A stretch of 64,000 nucleotides of DNA from Pogostemon cablin (GCA_023678885.1 CM042982.1:11656001-11720000), one strand, 5' to 3'. Shown: positions 44,050-56,378, counted from the stretch's first letter. Made by a program: numbers and translations. The notes: a model not told the origin generated them from the letters alone.

Positions 44050-46050
44050 ACGACTGGTGAGTGATGAGCCCATAATCGTGTAGTCTGCATGAGGATGAAT
44101 ATTTACTGTGTCACAAAGGGAGAAAGAAACTAATGTAGGAGAGATTGAACCATGAATACAATAAAATTTTCAGAGAAACAAAAAAAAAAACAGTAGAGCA
44201 CAAGCCCTCAATCATCAATCTACTTAATTCCCAACCACGGAAGAGAAACAACATATAAAACTTAAAAAAATAAACTCATTAAACACAAATTAAAAATTAG
44301 TTCATGATGGAGAATAAGATATGGATAAGCTATTACCATAAATTAGCAACCCATGGGTGATCAAATAATCAAAGAAAGCCCAAATGCTGCTATAATTCTT
44401 TACAAAAGAAGAAGAATAAGAACTTCACAGAATTAGAATTCAATAAGTATTTTCTTTATCCCTCTCTTGAATTACATTGTAACTCAAATCTCATAAAAAA
44501 CAAATTCAAATTATTATATTTAAAAAGCTTGCTCCAAGGAATGTTCTTTCATGAATATGGTGTACTATATATCATTATAATATGTGTATGATATATTACA
44601 TGGAGGGGTGTAAGTATAATCAATCAAATATTATGACAATTCATGTACAGCTGAAACTGGAAAGCAATTCCTTCTTTCACTTTATAATTTAGTAATCACA
44701 CAATTGACTACAGCAATCTGTAAATTAAGTAACTTATCTTACCTAAACCTGTCAGAATTGATGCTTAAGGATTTCTATAATTTGAATTACCTATGTTAAC
44801 CAACTCATTTTTAATTTTGCAGTTTAAAACAAGTCATGGATGATAAAATAAAGAAATGATCTTATTATTGCAAAATGGCACGTAAAATTGAAATACAAAC
44901 ATAACTGTATGCTTTCAGCATACACACATTGTATATAGAAGTGATAAAGAGAAATGAACTCATTATTCCATGAGAACCAGATAGTCCAAATACACATACG
45001 TAGCAAAAAATAAATAACAATAAGAAATTCTCAAATCTGTTATAATCCAAGTTATATGTGCATTGCTACACCAAATTTATATTCATTCTCAATAGAGCAC
45101 ATATTTTTTCAACATTAACAGTCATTAAACAACACATATAGCCTCTCAATACGCTCGCAACCCAAAGACACCACACGACAATACATGCATTTAAGGAATC
45201 ATCCATCCATTTGATATGAAGGTCTTAGTTAGACATGTTACTTAACTGAGTATGAATCTTTCTTTTATGCTCCATTAATCTGAGTGATTTTAGTGTTAAA
45301 TAGATGTGCATAGATAAAACACAGCTCTTGGAAGCATAAGCTTAGATGTAGTTGTGATAGAGAGGTAGTTAAATTTTCAACAATAATTTTTATAGTGGTT
45401 ATTTACCATAAATATAACTTGAATTCCTAATTTTTCACAGCGTACTGAGATCAGTGCTGGTTGTGGTTGGATTTTACGGGGTGGTGTGGGAAAAAGTTAA
45501 GGAAGTGACGGCAGGTGAGTCAAAGGGAATGGAATCAAATGAAAACAAGGCGCCATTATAGGTAGGCAATAGTGATAAGGCTGCAGTAAATAGTATATTA
45601 AGATGAAATATGTAGCATTCATGATATGATAATTAGTCAAATAATGTGAAAAAAAATTTTATGCTTTGAAACTAAATTAAAGTCTAACTGAATCTTCTAA
45701 GGGGGTTATACTCCATATTACAACACTCAATTACTACCCAAAAACCTTCCCCTTCCGCCGTTGTAATCCAAAATATGAATTTTGAGGTGCTGGATTTCGC
45801 ACACTTCATTGAGGTTTAAATAGCCCAAAAGTTTTCGAGCTCTTTATCTAAAATCAAGTATCACTCTTTATCTAAAATCATGTTTTCGAGCTCTTTATCT
45901 AATTCCGAGAACATGATTTCAAAAATATTTTCTATTCAAGCATTTCATCAAACTCTTGCATGCACAGATGAATTTTTCTTAGAAACCACATGCAGTAAAA
46001 TCAAAAGTGTCAAACACACATGAAGCACTGAAAGAAGAGAAGACATTACC
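44050..46050. other. No gene recognised between two MULE pieces
   Basis: AT-rich sequence without a supported frame. A short direct repeat TTTTCGAGCTCTTTATCTAA occurs near 45833 and 45883. It may be intron or insertion sequence within the split MULE transposase gene. Confidence 0.4.
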
Positions 46051-46051
46051 T

Positions 46052-46620
46052 ATTCGTCTGAAATTGAAGCAGCGATGATGAAAATGGTTGGTTGAACAAA
46101 ATCAACATCAAACAGAGTGAAATCATTTTGTATCCAAGAGCAGATTTTTTTACTCATCCATTTTAGTAGCTCTATCTCTATTTTCTGCAGCCTTTTCATC
46201 AGGTATTTCAAATCTACTCTAGCATCGTGATTATAGTTTTATCTCTTGCAGCTAAAATCACAACATTGAAAGACTCACACATATTGTTAAGCAACATGTC
46301 ACACTTGGTACTAGGATTGAAAAATGTCTTTGACCACTATGTTGGAGTCTTATCATCCACTCCATGCTCATTCATGCAGGTCCTTGATTGCTTTCATACT
46401 CATAATAAATTCATTCTCGGTGGTACTACAATGAGCCCTCCACATGGCTTGCTTGTATGCAAGATCATTGTATCCTCTCTTTGTAAGGTTATAATATATG
46501 TGTCTCGTTCAAAACCTATGCTCTAAACCAGGAATCACATTCTGAAAGGCTTGGATTAGTCCTTTTTGTTTATCTGAGATAAATGTGAATCCATTCCCTG
46601 TTATGCCCAAATTAAAGGAA
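46052..46620 (-). pseudogene. MULE transposase core remnant
   Basis: The minus strand reads GNGFTFISDKQKGLIQAFQN, VIPGLEHRF, TRHIYYNLTKRGYNDLAYKQ, AMWRAHCSTTENEFIMSMKA and, further on, DLKYLMKRLQKIEIELLKWM. This matches the second half of the MuDR-type transposase core through the helical region before the SWIM finger. At least five stops and a Cys-to-stop change (RF*TRH) show it is dead. It ends at a GT-like donor near 46052. Its 5' side is cut at about 46620 by an LTR-type repeat. Confidence 0.85.
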
Positions 46621-47565
46621 TCCCATTAGCTATCCAATTAGTGATTACATCATGAATAATCAAATGAATCAAAACTTAAGACACAATAATTTGAGTCTCA
46701 AAATATCTTCTTCAATAAGAAAATAAACAATTTGTAGTACAAGAAATCCAAATCTAGGGCAGTCAAATCACGTAGTCAAAACTGTCTAAAGCCCTAACAT
46801 TACCAACAAAGAACTTAGTCTATGGATTTACAAGGGCAAATCACAAATATATAATAAACCCCAACCATTGTTCTAAAATAACGAAGAGAAATAATTGTAA
46901 AGTAGAAAACCCTTGTGGAGAAATCAGACTTTTCAATCACGATCTCCCCCAGGATCTCCATCTCTGATCCAAGTAGCAACTCTTAATCTTCTTTTCTGGT
47001 GGATGGATAGTGTGGTGAGTGATTGTGTTGAGAGGTGTGAATGATGATTGATGATTGATAATTTATAATCTATTTTTGTGGTCCTAAGTCTTCCTTTTAT
47101 AGTAGAATATGATGTATAGTGAGTGGGTTAAAGAATAATTTGGATATAGATAAAAAATATGTCAAAACTCGCTATTACAGGTGCCCTGCCAGTCGCCGAG
47201 CATCCCGTCGGGCGCCCCTCGACAGCCTGCGCGATTCTACGAGTTTGAGCATAACTTCTTCAATCGAACTGTGATTTGAGTGATTCTTGCACTCACGTGA
47301 TCCTCTCTTCATGGATTTCCAATCATATATTATATGAATAGTTTGGACTTCCATACAAACACAGAAAAATTATGGAAAGTAAGCGTCTATTTGCTTGCAT
47401 GTTGCACAAGTTCACCCTTCCTTTCAAATTTGAAATTTTTATCATTTTTCCTATCAAAACACAACAAAATACCTCTCAAGCACCTTTTAGTTAATAATCA
47501 TACAAAGTATTAATATTTTTGCAAATAATAGCAATTAACACACTCAAAGAGGTACTCTTATCAAT
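46621..47565 (-). mobile_element. LTR-type repeat, minus orientation
   Basis: On the minus strand it starts near 47565 with ACCTCTTTGAGTGTGTTAAT, followed by TTTTGATAGGAAAAATG, the same opening as the plus-strand repeat at 51757. It holds the shared LTR module (47180-47400), next to a GC-rich tract of GCC/GGGC/TCGC words (47185-47235). It sits between the MULE core piece and a Copia LTR. Confidence 0.65.
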
Positions 47566-47639
47566 ACACCATGCTTGCTATTTTAAAAACACTTATCCAC
47601 ATCCAATATAGATCTACAACTTGCTAAAAATCCTTTTTT

Positions 47640-48206
47640 AATGCATCACAACGAACATAGAGTTTACTAAACCTTGTAACCCCATTATCCACCTCTATCC
47701 CTAGGATGATAGTAGAACATGATTGGTTTTCCTAAACTTCTCCACGTATGCCTACAACTTAAAATATTGTATATATCTCTCTGTATCTTCAACAATGCTA
47801 GCCTTTTGACATCTTTCAGCAAACAAAATAAATTTTGATACCGTGATCAATCATCATCCAATTTCAATCACAGTCTTAATTACAAAAAAACTTTCTATGA
47901 TCCTAACTGCATCGGATTAACAGAAAAAAATCTCACTCTAAAGGCAAATCATTAATTGAATGAGGATCAATTCCATGCCTCACATTTCTTCAACTCATCA
48001 TATTTCGCATTCTTGTGTACACCAGCATTATTACCCATCGCCCTATTAGAGGAAGACTATTAATTTTGTAGAAAACTTTCATACTTTTTTCATATGTTCA
48101 ACATCCAAATACATGTGGGTATTTATAGATACAAAATTCAAATGAATTTCAACCCAAATTAATTCTTTGATAATCATAAAGACTAAATTCTAATTATACT
48201 CCAACA
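47640..48206 (-). mobile_element. Copia 3' LTR (minus), approximate lower border
   Basis: On the minus strand TGTTGGAGTATAATTAGAAT begins at 48206, directly after the end of a Copia polyprotein remnant, and a TATA box TCTATAAATACC follows about 100 bp in. This is the usual position and layout of a Copia 3' LTR. The lower border was not resolved. Confidence 0.55.
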
Positions 48207-48291
48207 TTCCATTTTAATTTGAAATTCCCTTTCTTACTCCTAGCATAATTCTCAACCTTCGAAAATCTTCAAACTTGGATGACTTTGTAAA
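48207..48291 (-). pseudogene. Copia polyprotein C-terminal tail (separated by an insertion)
   Basis: The minus strand reads FTKSSKFEDFRRLRIMLGVR and KGISN, the normal end of Copia polyproteins (family form ...ADIFTKPL...LR..LGV). It continues the frame that breaks off at 50229 on the other side of the solo LTR, allowing for the duplicated AATAT. Confidence 0.8.
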
Positions 48292-48296
48292 AATAT

Positions 48297-50223
48297 AGTC
48301 ACACCCCAAATTTTATATAAAGAAATTTCTACATTATTTTCTTAAATAAGGTATTAAATAGGGCATGACTAAACACTTTAATAAACAAATAATAACAATG
48401 CAATGAAGAAGGAAATTAATTAAGGTACAAATCCTATAAGTTTCTGCAAAATTTCCAAAGAAATAATAAATGGTTTTCGAAAATATTTTTAAACAAACTT
48501 TTAATGGCGACTGATGATCATTAAAATAAATATATATATAAAACTTGCCATGTTACAATCTTAACATTTTTTTTAACATGAAACCTTTCTGTTAACAACT
48601 TATAAAACCATCAGATTGTTCTCCTACAAAAATTACTTCAGATTGTACTATCTAAACCTCCAACACCCAACATCATGCAATGGAATCAATTAATTTGGCA
48701 AACACACGTGTTGTACCACTATGTACAAGTCCACTACCATTTAAAGGAGTATTTAACCCCTGTGTATAGATGACATGTAATAACATATATGCCATCACAA
48801 TTCAAATAAGAAATGGAACCAGCAGCAAAGTCGTTTTTGACTACTCTCATCAACAACAACGAAAATTATATATTAATTTATTTCAAACTCACCACTAACC
48901 CATATTTCATCCACGTCAATTCGATATGTGTATATGAATACTCAAATTCCAAAAGAAAGAACCTGCAAGAACCATTTTTTCGAAAAAATGAACAACCCAA
49001 ATTCTCGTCTCACTTCACAACTCCGACAATAATTAATAAATAAAATTTGATAATCAATTAACATGTAATACCAAATTATTTCATTGCAAATAACCGATCA
49101 CAAGTTTTTATTATTCAATACCAACACGAAGCTCATACCGCAAACGTAGTATCATGAATTCAAAACATAACTCTAAATAAAAATCTAGAAAGTACGCAAC
49201 ATATAAACTGCAATTTATTAAAATATTTTATTAAGTCTCCTCGCTAATACCCCCCCGACTTGTACATTGTCGCCACACTTAATATGAAAGGAGGTGAAAT
49301 ATAGGGGTGAGCAACCACAGCTCAGTGAAGATTAAACCATGCTTATACAAGTCAAATAATTCATGTGCAATAATTTAAATCACTTATAAAACATTCCTGA
49401 CATATTGATAAGGCACCTTTCGGTCCATTATCCATGACATAAAGATACGACATCGCGATTCGTTACCCGTGATATTGGTAAGGCACCATTACGGTCCAAA
49501 ATATGTATTGCACATATCGATTTACATATTCCAAATCAAGATCACAATATGAATATAATATTTCAATTAATCTAAAATATCACATATGAAGAAATTAACA
49601 CATATAAGAGGAGAAAATCCTCACATTATCCACGTGAAAGATTAAATTTTGAGTACTATACGTCACGATCTAAGTCTCCTTCAAAACCTATAATCACAAA
49701 ACTAAACGTCACTATTCAACATACGTAATACCATGATCTAATCTAAAACATATAGGGTTGTGGATGAAAGAAAAATAGGGTTAACCCATTGCAACGATGA
49801 AAGCAGAAAAGAAAGGAGAAGAGATGAGAGAATTGTTACCCTCTATCTTGACTGTAGCCGCGTGAAAAAAAAATTGGAAGTGAGATCGATTAAATAGCAT
49901 AAATAAATTGAATTTATAATTAAACGGCTGACCAAAATCCTAGAAGAAGGGACGTGTAAAATTGTCAAACTTTCCTTAGTTAGGAGAGTTAATTTTGTGA
50001 TTGGTGTGCAGGGGAATATCTTCCTTGAAGAATAGAAGAGATTATTTGATTTTTGGAACAGAAAAAATTTTCTTTAATAAGGAAAGTTTATAAATTCGAT
50101 TTCTCCCATCTATTCACGCGGTTTGGGAAAATAATTGGGGCTAGATATGATTTTAAGCTTCTCTTGGGCCTTTAAGAATTGGGCCATAATAAAATACACG
50201 TGTGAAATTTTTGGGATGTTACA
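48297..50223. mobile_element. Solo LTR of a Tekay/Del-like gypsy element, 5-bp target duplication
   Basis: 1927 bp with long inverted ends: AGTCACACCCCAAATTTTA on the left and, on the complementary strand from the right, TGTAACATCCCAAAAATTTC. It is flanked by AATAT on both sides (48292-48296 and 50224-50228), the 5-bp duplication of LTR retrotransposon integration. Inverted TGTAAC(A/G)(C/T)CCC ends are typical of Tekay/Del chromovirus LTRs. Inside are repeated phrases ATTGATAAGGCACC and ATTGGTAAGGCACC. It has no internal domain, so it is the product of LTR-LTR recombination. Confidence 0.85.
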
Positions 50224-50228
50224 AATAT

Positions 50229-50720
50229 CATCAACTTGATCTTGAGTTTTCACATATTTCTGCTCCACTTCCTTGTTGGCAATGCATTCCAAATAAAATG
50301 ATATCTCATTTCGATATATTTGCTTCAATTATAAAATCATATTCTTTGCAAGTGCTTCTGCTGACTTATTATTAATGCAGATTTCAGTAGCTCATTCTTG
50401 TAGAAAATAAAGTTCTTTCAATAGCTTTCTTAACCATAAGGCATGACATGTGCTTGAACTTGCAACAACTTATTCAGATTCACATGTCGACAACTTGACA
50501 ACAGATTACTTCTTTAAATACCAAGAAATAGCACAATCACCCAACAAAAGGACATAGTCGTAGTACTTTTTCTATCATCTATATCACCAACAAAATCACT
50601 ATTAAAAAATCTATTCAACATAAGATCATTGTATGCTTGAGGTACGCTTATTTAGCATCTAACATCCATAATTGCATCTCTCATAGATCCTTCAACCCCC
50701 CTCCCAGCATCTAGATTGAA
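50229..50720 (-). pseudogene. Copia RNase H remnant
   Basis: The minus strand shows DFVGDIDDRKSTTTMSFC (the SDADWAGD..DRKSTSG block), a decayed middle, then KYIEMRYHFIW and, in a shifted frame, CIANKEVEQKYVKTQDQVDD. This is the RNase H domain and the KHI-IR-HFIRE / VKTQDQVADI end of Copia polyproteins. It has many stops and frameshifts. The polyprotein is interrupted at DDI by the solo LTR and resumes at 48291. Confidence 0.85.
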
Positions 50721-51423
50721 ATCTTTGTAAGAAACTTACACTTAATCAGTTTAAAGTCAAGGCCTTCACTTTTGGATAAGGGGGACAATTATGTTTCTTA
50801 TTAACGTACCTTCTAATCTAGCGAAACATTTTATTTTCCTTTTCCGAGCATGGATCTCAAACTTGTACTTCTTATCAAAGTATTAAACATAAATCTTCAT
50901 TTTTTCACTCTTAGCAAAAAATATATTCTGTCTTTATCTAATAGCAAGTGATTGAGCTGTCTAAAGGAATGGTGTTCTTACATAAAAAGTATAAAACAAA
51001 AGTGATGTTCTTACAATAACCGAGTTTGAATATGAATTAGAATTCTAAAGCGGAAGACAACTGAAATAATTGTTTAAAAATTCGGAATGACTTCGTTATT
51101 TTCTCGTAACCATTCATTTAGCAGATCACAGTATTACAGACTTCATCTTAATATTTTCACTCTAAAAAAGTTCCAGCCTTACGAACTCTTTCCTACTTAG
51201 ACATCCTATCAAAGCAGATCATATTTCACTGAAATGGACACTCTCGTATACTCTCTACAAACAATGAAAGAAAACTGATAGGAGAGGTGATTTTCCTAAT
51301 GCAATGAGGTGACTACTTAAAAAATGAGACTGTCTTGATTCTTCTTCCAAGAAAACTCATGATTAGTGATATTCTTCATAAAAGCCCATTAGGATAAAAT
51401 TTTTAACCTCTTATCAACATTTA

Positions 51424-51750
51424 TCACAAGAGCATGATATCTTGATCACCATATATAGAAAAGTTACCAAAACTTGATTTGTTCACACTTCTCTTGATAT
51501 CATAATTTAAATCTTGCATCACGAAAATAAAAGTCATTAAATATGTTCTAATCATGCCACAATTAAATACTCTATAATGCCAACTTAAACTTTTTTTTGT
51601 TTGCAAACACTTGGCTAAATGTGAAAACAGGTTTAAATCTAGTTTGTTAGTTAAATCAGGGAATGTAGGTTCAACATTATCATCATCAGAACCCATATGC
51701 TTATCAAAGTCCTCACCAACTGATGAAAGTGAAAATTCATGTATTTTTTT
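51424..51750 (-). pseudogene. MULE transposase N-terminal region remnant
   Basis: The minus strand reads HEFSLSSVGEDFDKHMGSDD and NVEPTFPDLTNKLDLNLFSH, resembling the acidic lead-in (SDEE....FPEFN) before the MuDR DNA-binding domain. It is on the same strand and in the right order to belong with the transposase pieces at 46.05-46.62 and 42.26-42.47 kb. Confidence 0.5.
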
Positions 51751-51756
51751 ATCTGG

Positions 51757-53380
51757 TTTGATACCTCTTTGAGTGTGTTAATTGCTTTTATTGCACGAAT
51801 CTTAATACTTTGAATGATTATTGACTAAAAGATTCTTGATATGTATTTATTGTGTTTTGATAGGAAAAATGGCGAATTTGTGCAACATGTCAAGGAAACA
51901 CCTGACTATTTTTCATAATTTTTTTTATGTTCGCGTGGAAGTAAAAATTGGTAAAGTGATATATGGTAGAAAGTCACTGAAGAGAAGGTTGCGTGGGCAT
52001 AAGAATCACTTAAATCAGAATTTGGACGAAGAAGTAATGACAAAAATCGTGAGATCGCGCAACTGCCAGCGACAAAAAATACACAAAAATAACCCTTTAT
52101 TTCCTATTTCTTGGTTAAGTTATTTCTCAATCACACATCCCTCCATATCTTCCATAAATATATTTTTCCTTATTTTTCAAGATCTCATACCTCCTACTTA
52201 TTCAATTCTCACACCTATATATACTTCATTATCATCACCAAACAAAATCATGGAGAAATCGCTTAATCTACAACCACCACATCACCTAGGGTTTTAAACC
52301 CTAATCCACCAAATCTGTCTTTCATCTTCTACCCATCATCCGCCATCCACCATTTGGAGAGGATTCAAGAGAGTATTCGTCTACTTGATCGGAGATGAAA
52401 ATTTTGGAAAGGACGGAGTTGAAGATGGAATAAGTTTTCTTTTTTTTACTTTATTCTCTTTAGTTTTCAGACTCATGGGTAAGTCTTCGACCATAAACAT
52501 TGTTGTTTCTTATAATAACATGGACTAAGTATCTTTTTTGTAATGTTAGAGTTTGAGGATTTATTCATGTCTGATTTATGACATAGATTTCAGATTTATT
52601 ATTTTTACAGACTTTTTATTCTTATATTGAAGTTTATATTTTTAGAATTATATGATTTTGTATTTTAATTCTTATTTCTTTTATATTTGCATGAAGAATT
52701 GGAATTATGAATGTGTGCATGATTATGTTTGTTTACTGTGATAATTGAAGGGGATTAATCCACATAGCCTTTAATTAATTATTAGACAATCAATATATAG
52801 GATGCCTTATTATCTTTGTTTAATCATAGCTAAAGAAAAATATGGTAAGGAAGCCCAGATACAATTCTTTTAGTACCTAAAAAGTGTTGATAGTGCACTA
52901 GCCTTTTAAAGAATTTTGCATGATTCAACCTAAAAAGGGAATAAAGGGTTGTGGGTATTTAATTTCTTTAGTAATAAGGGAATAAGGAATTATCTTATTA
53001 ATTGATCCTAAGATTTTCTATTGTTTAAGAATTTTTAATATCACTTGATCATAGTGGTTTAGCATGGTTAAGTGATCATTCCTATAAGCGTCTACAAGTA
53101 TATAATTCTGGGTCTAGGAAGTAAATTTACATAATAAAACTAGATTCTCATAGCTTCACTTATCTTGGAATACTTAATTATTTTCTCGCCATCGTATTTT
53201 ATTTTATTATTTATTATTTTCACTTTATTAATTAATTCCTAAAAATTGAGTTTGTCTTAAATAGAAATAGTCATAATATAATTTATTTGTCACTCTGACA
53301 CTATCCCGTGGGTTAGATAATTTAACTTGGTCACACGTGCACTACAATTAATCTCTTACACTTGAGAGTGAGATTCATAT
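51757..53380 (+). mobile_element. LTR-type Ty3 repeat, plus orientation
   Basis: It opens with TACCTCTTTGAGTGTGTTAA and TGTGTTTTGATAGGAAAAAT, carries the shared LTR module (51930-52080), an AAACCCTAATCC leader-like region near 52295, and ends with GACACTATCCCGTGGGTTAG and CACACGTGCACTACAAT, phrases common at the downstream end of plant Ty3 LTRs. A coding-like plus-strand frame (51821-52297) lies within and is not considered a gene. Borders are approximate. Confidence 0.6.
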
Positions 53381-53409
53381 TTTCCAAAAGAAAATAGTGA
53401 ACACCAACA

Positions 53410-53780
53410 TTCACCACGTTAATTTCCTCTTTAATCGTCTCACTGGACCTTTCATCTTCATCTCTATGGTTTCCTTCCTATTTTTCTTAGCAAGTTTTCT
53501 TTTCTACTCTAACCAACTTTCCGTTTTTTCCCTTCTCCTTAGTGGTCTGATCACCTTTGTCAACCCCCTTTGAATGTTCACCGACTTAAATATTGGATTC
53601 AAGTAACTTATTATGATAAATATCCATGAACTCATCATCAACATCTTCTACATTACTCTCAAACACCTTATTATCATTGGTATCATCAGTTATCTCCAAT
53701 CTTATGGCATACTCGGGATCCTCAAAAGAAGAACCTTCACTATCATTCGCCGATGAAACCACATAAACAATGTTATGGCA
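53410..53780 (-). pseudogene. Acidic/lysine-rich coding remnant, probably MULE N-terminus
   Basis: The minus strand has coding-like text: SSANDSEGSSFEDPEYAIRL, FESNVEDVDDEFMDIYHNKL, then after a stop KGVDKGDQTTKEKG and a Lys/Glu-rich tail. Acidic, low-complexity linkers like this precede the DNA-binding domain in MuDR-type proteins. It directly flanks the LTR at 51757-53380, with the other MULE N-terminal piece on the far side. Confidence 0.35.
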
Positions 53781-54109
53781 TACTCACTCATATACTAAAA
53801 ATCAAATTTGGTTCTTAACTACTGCAATTTTTTTAATTTTAGTCTTTTTTTTCTCTCTCCAATTTCGGTCCTATTTTTCAAATTTTGATTTATCAAGACC
53901 AAAATTGGACAAAAAAGGACTAAAATTTGAAAATTATAATAGTTAAATGATCAAATTTGGATTTTGTGATAATTTGACAATATACTTAAATGACCAAATA
54001 TGATAATTTGATCGAAAAAATTATAATTTCTTAAATTATATTAAAACTCTCACAATGTGATAAAGAGGGGGGTTCATAAATATTATATTACCTATGATTT
54101 TTCAAATTT

Positions 54110-54390
54110 TTAAAAAAAAGTTGGTCCTTTATATCCCCGGGTGCACAAGGTATATAAAGATATAATATTTTGTTCTAAAGAGTATACACTTTAATTAATA
54201 GGGGTATAATTTTTTCATTGAAAATGTCGGTTGAAATATGAGTAGTGTAAACGTTTGATTAAAAAAATTAAGTTTTTTCTCAAAAAATCAAGGATATAAC
54301 TTTTTATATTAAAAGGTATAACATTTAATATTAAATGATACAACTTTCGAAAAACGTGGAACTTGGGGCCACGATGTCCCCAGGACCCGC
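54110..54390 (+). repeat. Dispersed repeat shared with 6.99-7.20 kb
   Basis: It shares AAAGAGTATACACTTTAATTA and following TATAA / GTATAC blocks with the copy near 7.0 kb in the same order. Non-coding. Confidence 0.6.
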
Positions 54391-54691
54391 AAGTTTTAAC
54401 CATTAAAAATATATATATCAATGAGAAAGTATTACATTAATATTTTTTATAATACAACCAACCATTTTAATAAAAAAATACTTTTATTAATTAAATTATT
54501 AAAATAAGTACTTTAAAACAGTGTTGCATAATCGAATCGGAGATTGAACCGGTAAAGACAACGATTCAAGGTTCAACTTAAACAAAAATATATGTAATTC
54601 ATAATTTATATTCACAGTTATAATATATACATACACAATACCATCATTCATATTTTAATCTAATATTTAAATATAATATTCTAAAATAAAA

Positions 54692-55883
54692 GGACAAACT
54701 CTCTTGTGAGACGGGTCACAAGAGAAACGGGTCAAATATGGTTTAACCCACATTATTTTTTATAATTTAATATTATATTATATATTAATATTATTGTTTG
54801 TCAACCCACTATCTTAATTAGTTCCTAAATTTAGGGATTAATTATTAATATTTTATGCACTAATCATTTTTATTACTTTCTTTCCATCGGCTAGTCATTC
54901 CATTGAGATGTGAAGATTAATCATGAATCCATCACCATCATCGTCAACCACCCTCCGCCATTTCAAGTCTCATAGTTAATCGTCATCTGACCCAATTCAT
55001 CGTGCCAAAGCTGTGCGGATCTGTCGCAGGAAATACCTCACACATCCGGATCTATCGCAATGAAGTATATTTTCTCTCGCCTTATGTCACGAGTACCTTG
55101 ATGCCTACTCCCTGTACGTCGTGTGTGCATTCAGTGAAGAGATGACACGTTGGTTTAACGCAAGTGTCGCATTACTTATTTGGCTGTTGTCTTATTGCAT
55201 GAGGTGAGGAGGGAGGGTGGTTATGAGCATAATCAGTTTGCTCAAGCACACACAAATATAACGTTTTTAACTCTTATCCTATAATGCGTATTTGACATAT
55301 TAAAATAAACAGAATATAATTTTAGCTGACATATTATAACACTTATATTGCATACAATAACACGGAAACGACATACTATAAACACCACCGAAATATTCTT
55401 CCAAGTAAGACAAAATAACACAAAAATTACATACTATAACTCATCCAAGACATACTATAACAATATAATGTACACGAGCGTTTGTGAGAATGGTTTATGA
55501 TTTGCAACGACGATTCATCGGAGTGAAAAATCGTCATACTGTGATACTTATAGTAACGCCAAACATACTATAGGTGATTAACACTATACTACAACAAAAA
55601 ACTGATGATACTTATAAATAATACTTTCAACATACTATAACATTTGTACGTGTTAATATTTGACTAAGAAATAAACGGTTTGAATTGATTCCATGAATTT
55701 AAGATTTTCTAAAATAATGGGTTGACTAACGTAAATATATTATGATAGATAACATAAATTTAGGAATTTTTTAAAATAATGGGGATAACTAACCATAAAT
55801 ATATTAATAAATATTAATAAATTATGGATAATGTATTGGATTTACCCGTCTTTTCTATGACCCGTCTCACAAGAGACTGACTC
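54692..55883. mobile_element. 1.2-kb MULE-like non-autonomous element
   Basis: Inverted ends share CTCTTGTGAGACGGGTCA (left from 54692, right ending at 55883) with further imperfect pairing outward and inward. The flanks TAAAATAAAA and TAATAAAAAA are similar but not identical, so a 9-10 bp duplication is possible but unproven. The terminal motif GTGAGAC-GGTC is shared with the 240-bp MITE at 8211-8450. The interior has no transposase but contains repeated CATACTATAAC words at 55.32-55.63 kb. Confidence 0.7.
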
Positions 55884-55931
55884 TAATAAAAAATAAAAGT
55901 GAAACATCATAAAAATAAATATAAAATTTTC

Positions 55932-55940
<9 letters not shown>

Positions 55941-55964
<24 letters not shown>
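55941..55964. repeat. Short (TA)n tract
   Basis: 24-bp TA run. Confidence 0.95.
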
Positions 55965-55970
<6 letters not shown>

Positions 55971-56378
55971 CGGTTGAATCAGTTCAACCGATTTTTCTAG
56001 TCCGACCCAATTAGTATATTTGGGTGCTCTGGAACGATTTCGGCTCCAACTTTCACTCGAACCGGCCGGTCCAAACCAATTTTAAAAGCATTGCTTTAAA
56101 TATATTATCCTTGAACATCATTTTTATAATATTGTGAGAATTTTAATATCACGTGAGAAATTCAAATTATTACATTTGGTCTTTTAAGTATCTTGTCAAA
56201 TTATTACAAAATCTGCATTTTCATTTAAATATTACAATTTTCAATTTTAATCATTTTTTATTCAATTTTAGTTCCCCAAGAAAAATAAGAGGGACCAAAA
56301 TTAAATAAAAAGATTTTAAATGGGATCTTACCTATTCCATTTTGTATTACATCAACCGTGTTTCATGTTTAAAGTATA

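Noticed and set aside
51821..52297. 158-codon plus-strand ORF
   Set aside because: It lies in an LTR-type repeat and overlaps the shared non-coding module that also occurs at four other places without this frame.
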